A stretch of DNA of 64,000 nt from Thermotogota bacterium (GCA_029551145.1 JAKPGA010000069.1:1-64000), one strand, 5' to 3'; positions 25,092 to 35,278 are shown, counted from the stretch's first letter. Numbers and translations: made by a program. Notes: a model not told the origin generated them from the sequence alone.

Positions 25092-27338
25092 CTACTTGAG
25101 TCCTGTACGTGCGACTCCTCTTACAAAGTATTTTTGAGTGAACAAGAACAGTATAACAATGGGCAAAATGGAGAAGGTCGCTGCGGCCATCAATTGATTA
25201 TACACAGTTCCCACATCTGTACTGAAGGTTTGTAACCCAACGGGCAGGGTTCTGTATTTATCCTTATTGGTCACTATTAAAACCCACAGAAAGGCGTTCC
25301 AACTACCAACAAACTTCAGAAGGGCACTTGTTATTATAGTTGGTTTTGAGAGCGGTACAACCACAGTCCAGAGAAATCTAAGGTGAGAACAACCATCTAT
25401 CCAGGCAGCATCCTTAAGTTCCATCGGAAGTGTCAGAAAATGCTGTCGCATGAGGAAAATCGCAAACACGCTCACCACCCAAGGTACTATTAGTGCATAA
25501 TAGGTATCTATCCAGCCAAGTCTTGATATCGTGATGAAATTCGGTACCAAGAGCACCTCTCCTGGGATCATCATAGTTCCTAAGAAGAGTGCGAAAACGA
25601 AATTCTTCCCTGGAAATCTCATCATGGCGAAGGCATAGGCAGCCATAGCGGCAAAGACAACCTCTATAACCGTTGTAACTATGGCTACAAAGGCTGTGTT
25701 CAAATAGTATATGCCAAAGGGAGCACTCTTCCAAGCCATGAAGTAGTTTTGAAAAACATTTGCGAAGATCTCTTTTAAGGAGTAGTCTACCCGGACAGAA
25801 TAATTCTCATCTTCCAGGTAAACTGGGTGAACATCGCTCAGCTCTATTTCAATGTTTTGATTCCTATTCAGTCTAATATTCTTAACGAACTCCGGAGCCT
25901 GAACAATATCCATAAGAGATTGGCTTTGATTGTAAATTCTTCTCAGCTCCGAAACTGCCTGGATGTTCTCATAAGTCTCAATCAGCAACTTCCAAAATTG
26001 CTCTGGATCACCACCAATTCTTGACAGGTTCTCAAGTTTTTCCAAAGCTATCTGTAGAGCTTGATTCATACCAGTCAGTTCTCTCAATTTCTCGACCATC
26101 GTTTCAAAGGATTGAAACTGTGAGAGACTCTCTACACCCATATAGGTTAGCGAACTGGTCAGCGCTGAAAGTGGTTGCTTCAGCTGCTGAATGTACGTTC
26201 TCACGTTGTCAACGTGCATAGTCTGAAACTGTCTGTATAACTGTTCATCCAGTACTTTGTCAACTCTCTCCGGCAGCGATTGTGTCGAACGACGGAGTTC
26301 TTCGTTGACGACATCCTTGATCCTTTCAGAGAATTTCACCTGCGCGAGTTGCTGTGACATTATTCTGTCTCTTTCTGTGTTGCTCAGAAATTTGAAGACG
26401 ATCTTGTCAGTTTGAGTTTTCGATGTCTGAATCGATCTGAAATACCTGTCAACGAAGACATAGGTGTCGAGCAGATTGAGAAGATTTCGAAGTGGCTGAA
26501 CAACTCTATTTGCATAAAGTTGTACGACAGGGCTGTCTTTCAGTTCAGGGTTCAATGAATCCGGTGCGACTTGTTCGATACATTCGCTCATATTCTTTCT
26601 GAGACTTTCAATTTCTTCATCCTGCAGCAATGCAATCGCACCCTTCTTAAAGATTGTTACTTTCGACAGCGTGCTGTTCAATGATTTTTTTGCATTGGAT
26701 ATCAATGACAGATAGTTTTCCCTCTCATCTTCTGTTATCCTATTTGCATACCTTTCAAAGATTTCCAGCTGGTTCAATGAATTACCGATTACTTGCTCGA
26801 CCTCTGTTATGTAGTTTCTACGGTCTAAAAGTGCGGATGAACCATGTTGGTATAGTACAAAAAAGTTTGAAAAGAATTCTTCAGCATCCCGGGCTGATCT
26901 TGCCAACTCCGATACTTGCTTGTTTGGACTGACGGAATTGAGTTGTTCGACGAATCTATCGAAACTTTCCCGATCAAGTGCTCCACGAAGATACGCAAGA
27001 TCCTTCGACAGAAGAATCGTTACCGTTCCTCTGTAGACTGGATCGTCGTCTATTTGAAGCGAAAGAACCCTACTCGTTCTCTGTGAATCTGTGAGGGTCA
27101 AAGCTTCCCTCAAAGTTAACCCTCTCCAGTCGATGCCACCAGCAGAGCTTCTTGACACCTTCACCTTAACTTTCCACGATCCTGAAAAGTTCTTCGAACC
27201 CCACTGAGGTGGCCATTTTTCAACCTCACTTCTGGCTTTGAAGGAGGTTGAGACCATCCAGGCAAAAGGCAACAGCATCAATATAGCTCCACAGGTGACG
27301 AGCAGATAAACCAGGGTCGAGAAAAGGAACTTTCTCAT
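25092..27338 (-). CDS. Sugar ABC transporter permease, MalG-like, with a large insertion
   Basis: 748 residues from ATG 27338 (GAGGTGA five bases upstream); normal MalG-type permeases have about 280. The N-terminal segment (FLFSTLVYLLVTCGAILMLLPFAWMVSTSFK) and the C-terminal ~210 residues are the usual permease, with the EAA loop ELKDAAWIDGCSHLRFLWTVVVPLSKP. Between them lie about 480 mostly hydrophilic residues, predicted by eye to be largely helical with heptad-like stretches (EFFSNFFVLYQHG ... LEIFERYANRI). Following the topology, this insert sits outside the membrane. Large insertions occur in some Thermotogales MalG homologues. Partner permease is 10 bp upstream; no binding protein or ATPase gene is nearby. 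Confidence 0.85.
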   Translation of the reverse strand: MRKFLFSTLVYLLVTCGAILMLLPFAWMVSTSFKARSEVEKWPPQWGSKNFSGSWKVKVKVSRSSAGGIDWRGLTLREALTLTDSQRTSRVLSLQIDDDPVYRGTVTILLSKDLAYLRGALDRESFDRFVEQLNSVSPNKQVSELARSARDAEEFFSNFFVLYQHGSSALLDRRNYITEVEQVIGNSLNQLEIFERYANRITEDERENYLSLISNAKKSLNSTLSKVTIFKKGAIALLQDEEIESLRKNMSECIEQVAPDSLNPELKDSPVVQLYANRVVQPLRNLLNLLDTYVFVDRYFRSIQTSKTQTDKIVFKFLSNTERDRIMSQQLAQVKFSERIKDVVNEELRRSTQSLPERVDKVLDEQLYRQFQTMHVDNVRTYIQQLKQPLSALTSSLTYMGVESLSQFQSFETMVEKLRELTGMNQALQIALEKLENLSRIGGDPEQFWKLLIETYENIQAVSELRRIYNQSQSLMDIVQAPEFVKNIRLNRNQNIEIELSDVHPVYLEDENYSVRVDYSLKEIFANVFQNYFMAWKSAPFGIYYLNTAFVAIVTTVIEVVFAAMAAYAFAMMRFPGKNFVFALFLGTMMIPGEVLLVPNFITISRLGWIDTYYALIVPWVVSVFAIFLMRQHFLTLPMELKDAAWIDGCSHLRFLWTVVVPLSKPTIITSALLKFVGSWNAFLWVLIVTNKDKYRTLPVGLQTFSTDVGTVYNQLMAAATFSILPIVILFLFTQKYFVRGVARTGLK

Positions 27339-27348
27339 GCCTTTCACC

Positions 27349-28596
27349 TCAAGAGATGTACTCAACTGTTCTGCGGCTCAGCCAAAACTGAAGGGCCGTG
27401 AAGATCAAGATAATGGCAAAAAGTATGTACGCCGCGGCACAGGCAATGCCCATCCTTTGTTGAACGTAGAACCTGTCAAAAACATAGTAAACCATAGTCA
27501 TCCCACTGTTGTTGTAAGGACCTGGGAGTCCGCTGTATAGAACATACACCTCGGTGAAAACCTTGAAGGAACTTATCAAAGACACAACCAACAAGAAAAA
27601 CGTGGTTGGTGTGAGCAATGGCCAGGTTATGTAAAGAAATTTATCCCAAGCTTTCGCGCCGTCAACCTCTGCAGCCTCATAATAAGATTTGTCTATGTTT
27701 TGAAGGCCTGCGAGTAATATCACAGCATCATATCCAACCGTTTTCCAGATCGATACGATTGCTATGGTAGGAATAGTCCAGCGCTCATCTTTCAACCAGG
27801 CTATCTTACTGATCTTGAAAAAAGAAAGCAAGTAATTCAGTAGACCGTAAGCATCGTCAAAAATCCATCGCCAGACAAGAGATATGGCAACCACGGAGGT
27901 AACAAAAGGTACAAAGTAAGCTGTTCTGAAAAACGCTCTTAGTTTTATATTGCTGTTGAGCAACAGCGCTATGATCAGAGCCAGCCCGATGGTTGTTGGA
28001 ACGCTTAGGACGACATAATAGAGTGTGTTGTAGATGGCTTTTATGAATAGATTCTTGTCACGACTTTCAAGGAAGAAATTCACAACGGTGTAGATCCTCT
28101 TGTCAAAAAAGATCCAAAGCGCGATCAACAATAAAGTGATCAGACTGATGCCGATTCCATGCTTTGAGAAAACCGCTTTGTTCCTCAACAAAGCGTAGAT
28201 AAGAGCCAAAAGAACGACAACAAGGATCGTAGAAATCTTATAATTGGTCGCAAACCAAAAACACATGGCTGAGACCATGACTGTAATAGTGGAAAGATAT
28301 GGCCTTTTTGTGAAGGCGTACAGTGATAGGACAACTGCAAAACAGACTGCAATAACGGTCAATGTTTCAATCAAGGAATAGGCAAAACTGTGGGAAGGTA
28401 AACTCTGAAATCGAAAGATTTCCGCATAGTTTTCAAAACCCGCAAAAACCGGGTTTCTCATGTTTTTGAAATCCCATCTGAAGAAGCTCAGCACAAACGA
28501 GAAACCAACGGGCCAGAACACAAAGGTACCAAGAACCAAAAAGGAAGGCAACAAGAAAAGATATGCCAGCAGAGTTTCTCTTGCCTTCCTCTTCAT
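27349..28596 (-). CDS. Sugar ABC transporter permease, MalF-like
   Basis: 415 residues. Starts like MalF/UgpA permeases (LLAYLFLLPSFLVLGTFVFWPVGFSFVLSFFRW) but has an extra group of membrane segments (about residues 75-165) before the core. The EAA loop is YYEAAEVDGAKAWDKFLYITWPLLTPTTFF. About 8 to 10 membrane segments in total. Pairs with the MalG-like protein downstream. Starts 13 bp after hslU, which is an unusual place for a transporter. Confidence 0.88.
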   Translation of the reverse strand: MKRKARETLLAYLFLLPSFLVLGTFVFWPVGFSFVLSFFRWDFKNMRNPVFAGFENYAEIFRFQSLPSHSFAYSLIETLTVIAVCFAVVLSLYAFTKRPYLSTITVMVSAMCFWFATNYKISTILVVVLLALIYALLRNKAVFSKHGIGISLITLLLIALWIFFDKRIYTVVNFFLESRDKNLFIKAIYNTLYYVVLSVPTTIGLALIIALLLNSNIKLRAFFRTAYFVPFVTSVVAISLVWRWIFDDAYGLLNYLLSFFKISKIAWLKDERWTIPTIAIVSIWKTVGYDAVILLAGLQNIDKSYYEAAEVDGAKAWDKFLYITWPLLTPTTFFLLVVSLISSFKVFTEVYVLYSGLPGPYNNSGMTMVYYVFDRFYVQQRMGIACAAAYILFAIILIFTALQFWLSRRTVEYIS

Positions 28597-28609
28597 CTAA
28601 CAGCACCTC

Positions 28610-29995
28610 TCACAGGATATATGAGCTGACGTCTTCATCTTCCACTATAGCTGCGAGTTTTTCTCTAACGTACTTTGCGTCAATTACGATTTTCATGTCT
28701 GGTAATTCAGGTGCATCATACGAGACATCTTCGAGCACTTTTTCAACGACGGTGTACAGCCTTCGAGCTCCTATGTTTTCAAGCCTTTGATTCAAATCAT
28801 AAGCAATCTTGGCGATTTCTTCAACTCCTTCTTGAGTGAAAACCAGTTCCACACCTTCTGTGGAAAGAAGTGCTTGGTACTGTTTTGTTATGGCATTCTC
28901 TGGTTCTGTAAGGATTCGAACGAAATCCTGTCGTGTGAGTGATGTCAACTCAACTCTTATTGGAAAACGCCCTTGGAGTTCGGGTATAAGATCTGACGGT
29001 TTGCTTATGTGAAAGGCACCAGAACCTATGAAAAGGATATAATCTGTTCTCACAGGTCCGTATTTCGTCATTATCGTCGTACCTTCCACGATAGGGAGAA
29101 GGTCCCTTTGTACGCCCTGTCTTGATACATCTGGTCCCGCACCAGTAGATTTAATGGCGATTTTATCCAGTTCGTCTATGAAAATGATGCCACGGTTCTG
29201 TGCTCTATCGATTGCCTCCTGCGCTGCTTTGTCCATGTCTATCAGTTTCTCGGCTTCGATTGGTAGTAAAATCTTCCGGGCTTCGGAAACTGTCATTCTC
29301 TTTTTCTGTTTAGTCTTGGGCATGAGGCTACCGAGCATACTGCCTAAGTCGATACCGAGATCTTCTAACTCTCCTTGACCCAAAACTCCCACGAACGGTG
29401 AAACCTCTTTTTCTATCTCTATCTCTATCAACTCATTTTCCAATTCCCCGTTTCGCAATCTCTGACGCATTTCTTCACGCTTCTGTCTCAGCGTCTTTCT
29501 TTCTTCAGGTGATGGTTGTTGTTGCTGTGGATTTCCGAATATTCCCATCAAACTTATGCTCTGAGGTTTTCTGCTTTCGGGAACAAGTGCGTCCAGTATC
29601 CTTTCTTCAACCATAGATTCAGCCTTTTCTCTAACCTGTTCGATTCTCTCTTTCTTGACCATGTTAACGCTAATTTCGATCAAGTCTCTTATCATCGATT
29701 CCACATTCTTGCCAACGTACCCCACTTCTGTGAAGCGTGTTGCCTCCACCTTCAAAAAAGGTGATCCGGAGAGCTGTGCAAGCCTGCGCGCTATTTCTGT
29801 TTTGCCAACACCAGTGGGTCCTATCATCAGTATGTTTTTCGGGAGCACCTCTTTCTGCCACTGCTCAGACAATTTCTGTCTGCGGATTCTGTTTCTAATC
29901 GCTATTGCAACTGCCTTTTTTGCCTGTTGCTGACCTATTATGTATCTATCCAGCTCCTTAACGATCTGCTTTGGTGTCAATTCGTCAAAGCTCAC
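28610..29995 (-). CDS. hslU: ATP-dependent protease ATPase subunit HslU
   Basis: 461 residues. [25 protein letters not shown] opening, Walker [16 protein letters not shown], the substrate-pore [12 protein letters not shown] loop, an inserted I domain with a Q-rich stretch (NPQQQQPSP), Walker [12 protein letters not shown], and the C-terminal tail that activates HslV (ending VSSYIL). GTG start with GGAGTGA upstream. Follows hslV by 14 bp. Confidence 0.96.
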   Translation of the reverse strand: MSFDELTPKQIVKELDRYIIGQQQAKKAVAIAIRNRIRRQKLSEQWQKEVLPKNILMIGPTGVGKTEIARRLAQLSGSPFLKVEATRFTEVGYVGKNVESMIRDLIEISVNMVKKERIEQVREKAESMVEERILDALVPESRKPQSISLMGIFGNPQQQQPSPEERKTLRQKREEMRQRLRNGELENELIEIEIEKEVSPFVGVLGQGELEDLGIDLGSMLGSLMPKTKQKKRMTVSEARKILLPIEAEKLIDMDKAAQEAIDRAQNRGIIFIDELDKIAIKSTGAGPDVSRQGVQRDLLPIVEGTTIMTKYGPVRTDYILFIGSGAFHISKPSDLIPELQGRFPIRVELTSLTRQDFVRILTEPENAITKQYQALLSTEGVELVFTQEGVEEIAKIAYDLNQRLENIGARRLYTVVEKVLEDVSYDAPELPDMKIVIDAKYVREKLAAIVEDEDVSSYIL

Positions 29996-30009
29996 GTTTC
30001 ATCACTCCT

Positions 30010-30540
30010 CTATATTTCCTCAATGGTTATATTCTTATTTGTGTATATGCATATTTCACTGGCTATCTCCATAGATTTTTCAACGATAGTTCTGGCGTCT
30101 AAGTCCGTGTTTCTTACCAGTGCCCTTGCCGCAGCAATCGCGTATGGTGCGCCCGAACCAATAGCGGCAACGTTGTCATCAGGTTGAACAACCTCACCGG
30201 TACCAGAGATTATGAGGACATTACTCTTATCGGCCACGAGTAAGAGTGCTTCCAATCTTCTCAGAATCCTGTCTGTTCTCCAGTCCTTTGCAAGTTCGAC
30301 GGCGGCTTTCGTCAGGTTTCCACCCCATTCTCTGAGTTTCGATTCAAATCTGTCAAAGAGCGACATTGCGTCGGCAACAGACCCCGCAAAACCAGCCAGG
30401 ATCTGCCCATCACCTATCTTTCTTATCTTTTTTGCACCATGCTTCATTATGGTGTTGCCATATGTCACCTGTCCATCACCGGCCATTACTGTTTTACCAT
30501 CCTTTGAGACGACGAGCACAGTTGTTCCACGCCATGCCAT
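30010..30540 (-). CDS. hslV: ATP-dependent protease peptidase subunit HslV
   Basis: 176 residues from ATG 30540 (GGAGGTG six bases upstream). The active-site threonine is near the N-terminus in [11 protein letters not shown]; because it is Thr6-7 rather than Thr2, a short propeptide must be removed. [17 protein letters not shown] and [18 protein letters not shown] are family motifs. Forms the dodecameric peptidase of the bacterial proteasome-like HslUV complex. First of the heat-shock pair, 12 bp after the O-antigen-ligase-like gene. Confidence 0.96.
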   Translation of the reverse strand: MAWRGTTVLVVSKDGKTVMAGDGQVTYGNTIMKHGAKKIRKIGDGQILAGFAGSVADAMSLFDRFESKLREWGGNLTKAAVELAKDWRTDRILRRLEALLLVADKSNVLIISGTGEVVQPDDNVAAIGSGAPYAIAAARALVRNTDLDARTIVEKSMEIASEICIYTNKNITIEEI

Positions 30541-30552
30541 TTTCCACACCTC

Positions 30553-33500
30553 CTACTTCGATAATGCCAAGTCTCTTTGCTTAGCTGCCAGCATCTTGTA
30601 GAATTCAAGAAACCGACTTTCTCTCTCCCACAACAGTAGCTGATCAGGTAAATCGGTTACCTTTGCCGAAACCCGGTTCAAAACTTGAGATGCTTTGGTT
30701 TGATCTTTCAAAGAGAGATTTATCAAGTTTCTAAACTCATTCAGCAAGGCACTATATAAATTCCTGCTTATCGTGAATTTCTGGTTCCATTTCTTGTCAT
30801 AGACGAGTGAATTGAGTTCCGCTCTCACTATAGCTTCCCAGTCAATGCTTTTCAAATAGTTTTGTATCTGTGGGACAAAGTTCTTGATTGTTTCTTTCAC
30901 AGCCTGAACTCTGTCTGCGCTGACACCACTTTCAAGCAAACCCTGAGTCAAAACTTGTGATATACCATTCAGATAGGTCTCAACCAGCAGATCAATTTTG
31001 AGTTTTTTCACATCATTTTCTATTCTCTCATATGCCGGTTGATACAACTGTATCATCTTCTTGTACAGTTCTTTCGCTCTGTCTGAATCGGTTTTTTCCA
31101 GCTCGGCTGCTGCTACCCACAGATATTCTGCTACTCCATCTGGTACCGCCCAAACGCCCTTTTTGGCCATTCCTTCACAGGCCCATGACTCTTCTTGAGC
31201 TAAGTATTGTAGCAAGCTGAGAATCTTGTCGCTCGTTACTGAATCGATTGATACGGATAGGGTTGCGATCATTCTGTAGATATCCTCACCCGATATTGCC
31301 CTGGAAAGATCAATGTTCTTCCAGTCGGGGAATCTGTTCCAACCACCAGGTAATCTTTCGACAGTCGCTCTTGAGTAGCTGATGAACTCTTCGAGATATT
31401 TCTGCCTCAGCTTTTTCAATTCATTGACCGCATTCTCTATAACTGGATCGTCGGTTTGATCTTGCAACTCGTTGATCAATTGAATAGTTGCATCGCATAG
31501 GCTTTGGTATCTTGCAACCAAACCCTTGTATGTATTTCTTTCGTTGAAAGAAAGCAGTGAAGTCTTGAAGAGCGCACAGGAATCGACTATAGCCTGCATT
31601 GTCGAGAAATCCTGAATCAGTTCTGGTTTCTTCTCCAAAAGCGGTATTGCGAAGAGAAAATCAGAACTTTTGTATTGGTCTGCTATGAATCTTTGATATG
31701 CATCGTACTCCTGCTTTAGGACAGAATAATCCTTTTTCAAGAGCGCGCTTTTGACCTCTGAGATCCTCAAAGGTCTGAGGCACAGCGAGGAAAGGTAGAA
31801 GTGAGCCTTACCATAAGCGTGGTTCAGTTTCAGAGCTGTCACCAAGTTCTCTTCTGCCTTTTGTGTGTATGTCCTTTCAAGTTCTTCTGCCTTTTTCAAG
31901 TTGTTCTGCACATTCATCAAGCTCTTCTGAAGTTCAGCTCTAATAGCTGCGATTTGGTTGATCCTCTGTTTCTCGAGCTCCACTCCCGAAAGGTTTGATG
32001 ATTTGTAGTTTTCTGGTCTCAGATAGGCAAAATCACCCGTCAAATCATTCAGTTCATCAAGTTTTTGCAGATAAACCTTCTCGTATTGTTGAAAAACGGA
32101 TTTATCGTTTGAAATCCCAATCAGGCCATTGTAGTAATTGTTACCATTCTTGAAGTACACTTCGCTCACGAAGTAATTCCACTTGAGATAGGTTGAACCA
32201 ATGACTGTGACCAACAAAACAGCGATAAAAGAAAACAATGCAAAACCTTTCAAATGAATCTCGCGCGCAAGAATTTTCTTGTTGTTGAAATAAACCCCTG
32301 TAGCAACCGCCGCTGCGAACAACGCAAACAGGGAGTTTGGAAGAAGGTGACCTGGAAAACTGAAGAAGCTCTGCACCATGAATGCCACAAACGCACAGGC
32401 AAGTGACAGGAATAGCAACAGATCGTCTTTGTCTTGAACTGACTTCAAATACCTGAAGGCATAAACAATTAACACGCACATCAACAGAGCCACAGCAGCA
32501 AGACCCAGTACACCCGTCTCACCAAGAATCTGAAGATAGTCATTATGTGTGCGTTTAAAGTTGTTCCATCCATAAAGCAAACTTGGATAATCACGCATGG
32601 CTTCCTGCAATGTATCGATTGCCATCAGCTGATAGGTTCCTATACCGGTGCCAATGATTTTGCTGTTTTTCCACTGGTATATGGACCCAAGCCAGGCCAG
32701 AAACCTCTCATCACGGCTGGACACACTTGCCATCGCTGAAAATCTACTTGTTATGGAGACTTGCCCGCCACCTGTGAGCGGGTTTTCTGTGTTGTAAACG
32801 ATCAGAACGACAACAACACCGATGAGTAGGATCGTCAAGAGTAGTTTATTGGTTCTTACAAGTCTGGGGAGATCTTTCTCAAAATCCTTGTTTGCGATAT
32901 TGTTTTTGGTCCTTTTTGAATATACCAGATAGAAGACGACAAAAACGAGGGTGGAGACAATCATCGATATATACTCAGACCTTGTCTGGCTAACGATGAT
33001 CGTGGTGAGAAATAACAGAACTGCCACCAAAGAGAATATCTTCACCATGAGCGCATTCTTGTAACTGTATTTCCTCCAACCGAAATCGAGGCTTAAGATG
33101 AAATAGACCGATGGGAGCAGAAGCATCGTCATGTAGTTTGCCACAAAAATGGTGTTCCCAATCGTACTTTTAATGGCAGCCCTTGAATAGGCTTCTCCAA
33201 CCTTTCCAAGAAAGATACTCGTACCAGTGTAGAAATTCAAAAGTGCATCTATTGCAGCGATCACACCAGTTCCAACAAAGGTCAAAAGCAGGCGAGTTAT
33301 AGATTCCTTGGTCTTGAACCTGTTGGATATGTAAAGCCCTATGAAAGCAGTCAAGAGCACATAGAGGGCTATGTCTATCGAATATCTGAAATAGAATCTG
33401 TTCTCTTTGAACACACTTATCGTAGATATCAGCGACGCAAAAGAGAAGAGAAACCATGAGATGCTTGCCATTGAAATGTAGAGTTTTAGCTCCTTATCTT

Positions 33501-33657
33501 TGAGGACTCGATAGACCAGCATGATACAAATGAGAAAAGTAAAAGCGGTTAAAATAGCGTATTTCGGCACGCTGAATTCGTACGTGACGAATTTGTTCGC
33601 AAAAAGCGCAACAACTATGACGGTAACATGAAGCAGGATCTCTTCCACCTTGCTCAT
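30553..33657 (-). CDS. Giant O-antigen ligase/polymerase-like membrane protein with a long C-terminal helical domain
   Basis: 1034 residues. The first ~480 carry about 12-14 membrane segments and the Wzy_C/WaaL motif region: GTGIGTYQL ... RTHNDYLQILGETGVLGLAAVALLM, the large loop with the conserved His-Asn. A further ~550 residues follow: FALFSFIAVLLVTVIGSTYL, then a soluble region of helices with TPR-like spacing (ENLVTALKLNHAYGKAHFYLSSL). The family joins or polymerises lipid-linked glycans at the cell surface. Its neighbour is a MraY/WecA-type phosphotransferase, so both may act in surface-glycan synthesis. The size is about twice that of ordinary ligases. Confidence 0.8.
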   Translation of the reverse strand: MSKVEEILLHVTVIVVALFANKFVTYEFSVPKYAILTAFTFLICIMLVYRVLKDKELKLYISMASISWFLFSFASLISTISVFKENRFYFRYSIDIALYVLLTAFIGLYISNRFKTKESITRLLLTFVGTGVIAAIDALLNFYTGTSIFLGKVGEAYSRAAIKSTIGNTIFVANYMTMLLLPSVYFILSLDFGWRKYSYKNALMVKIFSLVAVLLFLTTIIVSQTRSEYISMIVSTLVFVVFYLVYSKRTKNNIANKDFEKDLPRLVRTNKLLLTILLIGVVVVLIVYNTENPLTGGGQVSITSRFSAMASVSSRDERFLAWLGSIYQWKNSKIIGTGIGTYQLMAIDTLQEAMRDYPSLLYGWNNFKRTHNDYLQILGETGVLGLAAVALLMCVLIVYAFRYLKSVQDKDDLLLFLSLACAFVAFMVQSFFSFPGHLLPNSLFALFAAAVATGVYFNNKKILAREIHLKGFALFSFIAVLLVTVIGSTYLKWNYFVSEVYFKNGNNYYNGLIGISNDKSVFQQYEKVYLQKLDELNDLTGDFAYLRPENYKSSNLSGVELEKQRINQIAAIRAELQKSLMNVQNNLKKAEELERTYTQKAEENLVTALKLNHAYGKAHFYLSSLCLRPLRISEVKSALLKKDYSVLKQEYDAYQRFIADQYKSSDFLFAIPLLEKKPELIQDFSTMQAIVDSCALFKTSLLSFNERNTYKGLVARYQSLCDATIQLINELQDQTDDPVIENAVNELKKLRQKYLEEFISYSRATVERLPGGWNRFPDWKNIDLSRAISGEDIYRMIATLSVSIDSVTSDKILSLLQYLAQEESWACEGMAKKGVWAVPDGVAEYLWVAAAELEKTDSDRAKELYKKMIQLYQPAYERIENDVKKLKIDLLVETYLNGISQVLTQGLLESGVSADRVQAVKETIKNFVPQIQNYLKSIDWEAIVRAELNSLVYDKKWNQKFTISRNLYSALLNEFRNLINLSLKDQTKASQVLNRVSAKVTDLPDQLLLWERESRFLEFYKMLAAKQRDLALSK

Positions 33658-34556
33658 TTATTGTTGCCTCCTTCGTCGTACCAGAACATCCTCAAAGATA
33701 AGACTACCACAATTGACCCGAGGAATGCTATAAGGATGGAAAATTCAACGTATTTCAAAAAGGAGAAACCGATGGCAAGTGCGGCCATCAGAAGAACCGT
33801 CTTACGATCCCTCTGTAGTTTTGAACCATTAACCCTTCGCCATATCTTATCGTATATGTGGTCTCTGTCCCCCATGAAAGGTGATCTTCGGGCGATAATT
33901 CTTCTCGCGACACCGCTGAAGATATCAAGAAAAAGAATCCAAAATGTCAAGAAGACTCGCAGATCGAATGCTGTCTTCAAATTCGCAAAAATCGTGTAGC
34001 TGATGATGGAACCTATGAAGTAACTACCGGCATCTCCCATAAAAATCTTGGCGGGCGGGAAATTGTACACAAGATAACCACCAACAGATCCAATGACAGC
34101 CCATTGCAAAGAAGACTGACCGGAAAACATCATTCCGATCACAGTGATCGTGGCACACACTCCATCCATTCCATCGATCATATTCGTTGCGTTCACCACT
34201 ATGACAAACAGGACACTGTACAAAAGACTTGTGATGAAACTCTGAGCAAAGCTAATGCCCAGAAACCAACCAACAAGTAGCTCTGCTCCAAGCCTGACAT
34301 ACCAGACGACGGATTTGATGTCATCCACAAGGCCGATCACGAACATGACCGTTGCTAAGAATAGCAGCTTCATATCCGGCAAAAACGGTGCAACACCAGC
34401 ATAAATCGCGACGCCTCCAAGATATGGAACCACCCTCTGGTGTGTCTTCAGTACTCCATCAGGTTTGTCTACAATTTTGAGTTTCTCACCAAGGTACATG
34501 GCAAAAGGTGTGACAACAAGCGATATAAGAAACGAGATGATAATTCGCCCAATCAT
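33654..34556 (-). CDS. Undecaprenyl-phosphate GlcNAc-1-phosphate transferase-like protein (MraY/WecA family)
   Basis: 300 residues with about ten membrane segments. Family motifs: KIVDKPDGVLKTHQRVVPYLGGVAIY, the metal-binding NATNMIDGMDGVCATI, KIFMGDAGSYFIGSIIS, and the C-terminal histidine loop RSPFMGDRDHIYDKIWRR. Transfers a sugar-phosphate to undecaprenyl phosphate, starting a lipid-linked glycan. It is not in a mur cluster, so WecA/TagO-like is more likely than MraY. Overlaps the large ligase-like gene by 4 bp. Confidence 0.9.
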   Translation of the reverse strand: MIGRIIISFLISLVVTPFAMYLGEKLKIVDKPDGVLKTHQRVVPYLGGVAIYAGVAPFLPDMKLLFLATVMFVIGLVDDIKSVVWYVRLGAELLVGWFLGISFAQSFITSLLYSVLFVIVVNATNMIDGMDGVCATITVIGMMFSGQSSLQWAVIGSVGGYLVYNFPPAKIFMGDAGSYFIGSIISYTIFANLKTAFDLRVFLTFWILFLDIFSGVARRIIARRSPFMGDRDHIYDKIWRRVNGSKLQRDRKTVLLMAALAIGFSFLKYVEFSILIAFLGSIVVVLSLRMFWYDEGGNNK

Positions 34557-35236
34557 TTTGCTATCATCCTTGCCAGGAAATCAACTATTGGCGTGAAAAC
34601 AAGAGCGGGAAGAAAATTCCCAACCCGTATGTCCTCGATTTCAAGCAGTCTTATACCTATTGCGACCACAATTAAACCGCCGGCACCCGTGAAATCCGCA
34701 AGGTAAGCCTTATCGGTTAGGAAAACGAGCTGTGAAGAAAAGATCACGAGTAGTCCTTGAATCAAGAGAACTATGAGTGATGTAACCAAAACACCTATTC
34801 CGTACAAAGATGCCAGGATTATGGAAGATATGAAATCGAGCACGGACTTTATGTATATCAGCGTACCGTCCTTGATTAACCCAGCTCTGACAGAGCCAAC
34901 AATGGTCATCGGTCCGACAAGAAAAAGTGTAGTGGCGGTCACAAAACCCTTTGCAAACCTGTTAGAATCCCTCGATATCTTTCCAATTGAGGCAATCCTG
35001 TCCTCGATCCTCAGCAATTCGCCGAATAGTACTCCCAAGGCAAGTGAGATGAGAACAACGATGAAATCCGATGTCTCAAGAGTCATTTTGATTCCTATTC
35101 CGATAGTTGTCAATCCGACCGCTTGAAACAACACCTTTCTTAACCTATCTGGAATGGATTTCCCCAAAATCATTCCAACACTTGATCCAGCAGCTACCGA
35201 TAGACTGTTCACGAGAACCGAGATATGTATCTTCAT
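34553..35236 (-). CDS. DUF554 family membrane protein
   Basis: About 227 residues. Six or seven membrane segments with the DUF554 pattern: ISVLVNSLSVAAGSSVGMILGKSIPDRLRKVLFQAVGLTTIGIGIKM, GELLRIEDRI, and FVTATTLFLVGPMTIVGS. Probably a membrane transporter or channel of unknown substrate. AAGGAGGTG abuts the ATG, leaving only two bases of spacing; the track starts one GTG codon earlier. Divergent from coaX. Confidence 0.87.
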   Translation of the reverse strand: MKIHISVLVNSLSVAAGSSVGMILGKSIPDRLRKVLFQAVGLTTIGIGIKMTLETSDFIVVLISLALGVLFGELLRIEDRIASIGKISRDSNRFAKGFVTATTLFLVGPMTIVGSVRAGLIKDGTLIYIKSVLDFISSIILASLYGIGVLVTSLIVLLIQGLLVIFSSQLVFLTDKAYLADFTGAGGLIVVAIGIRLLEIEDIRVGNFLPALVFTPIVDFLARMIAK

Positions 35237-35278
35237 CACCTCCTTGTTGAGTTATATTATATATTCGGAGGTGGAATC
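35237..35278. promoter_or_regulatory. Compact divergent promoter region between the DUF554 gene and coaX
   Basis: Only 42 bp separate the two starts, and both ribosome sites (AAGGAGGTG on minus, CGGAGGTG on plus) lie inside it. The AT-rich centre TTATATTATATATT contains -10-like elements on both strands (TATAAT on minus, TATATT/TATTAT on plus). If used, they would give mRNAs with extremely short leaders and mutually exclusive initiation. Inferred from sequence. Confidence 0.45.
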
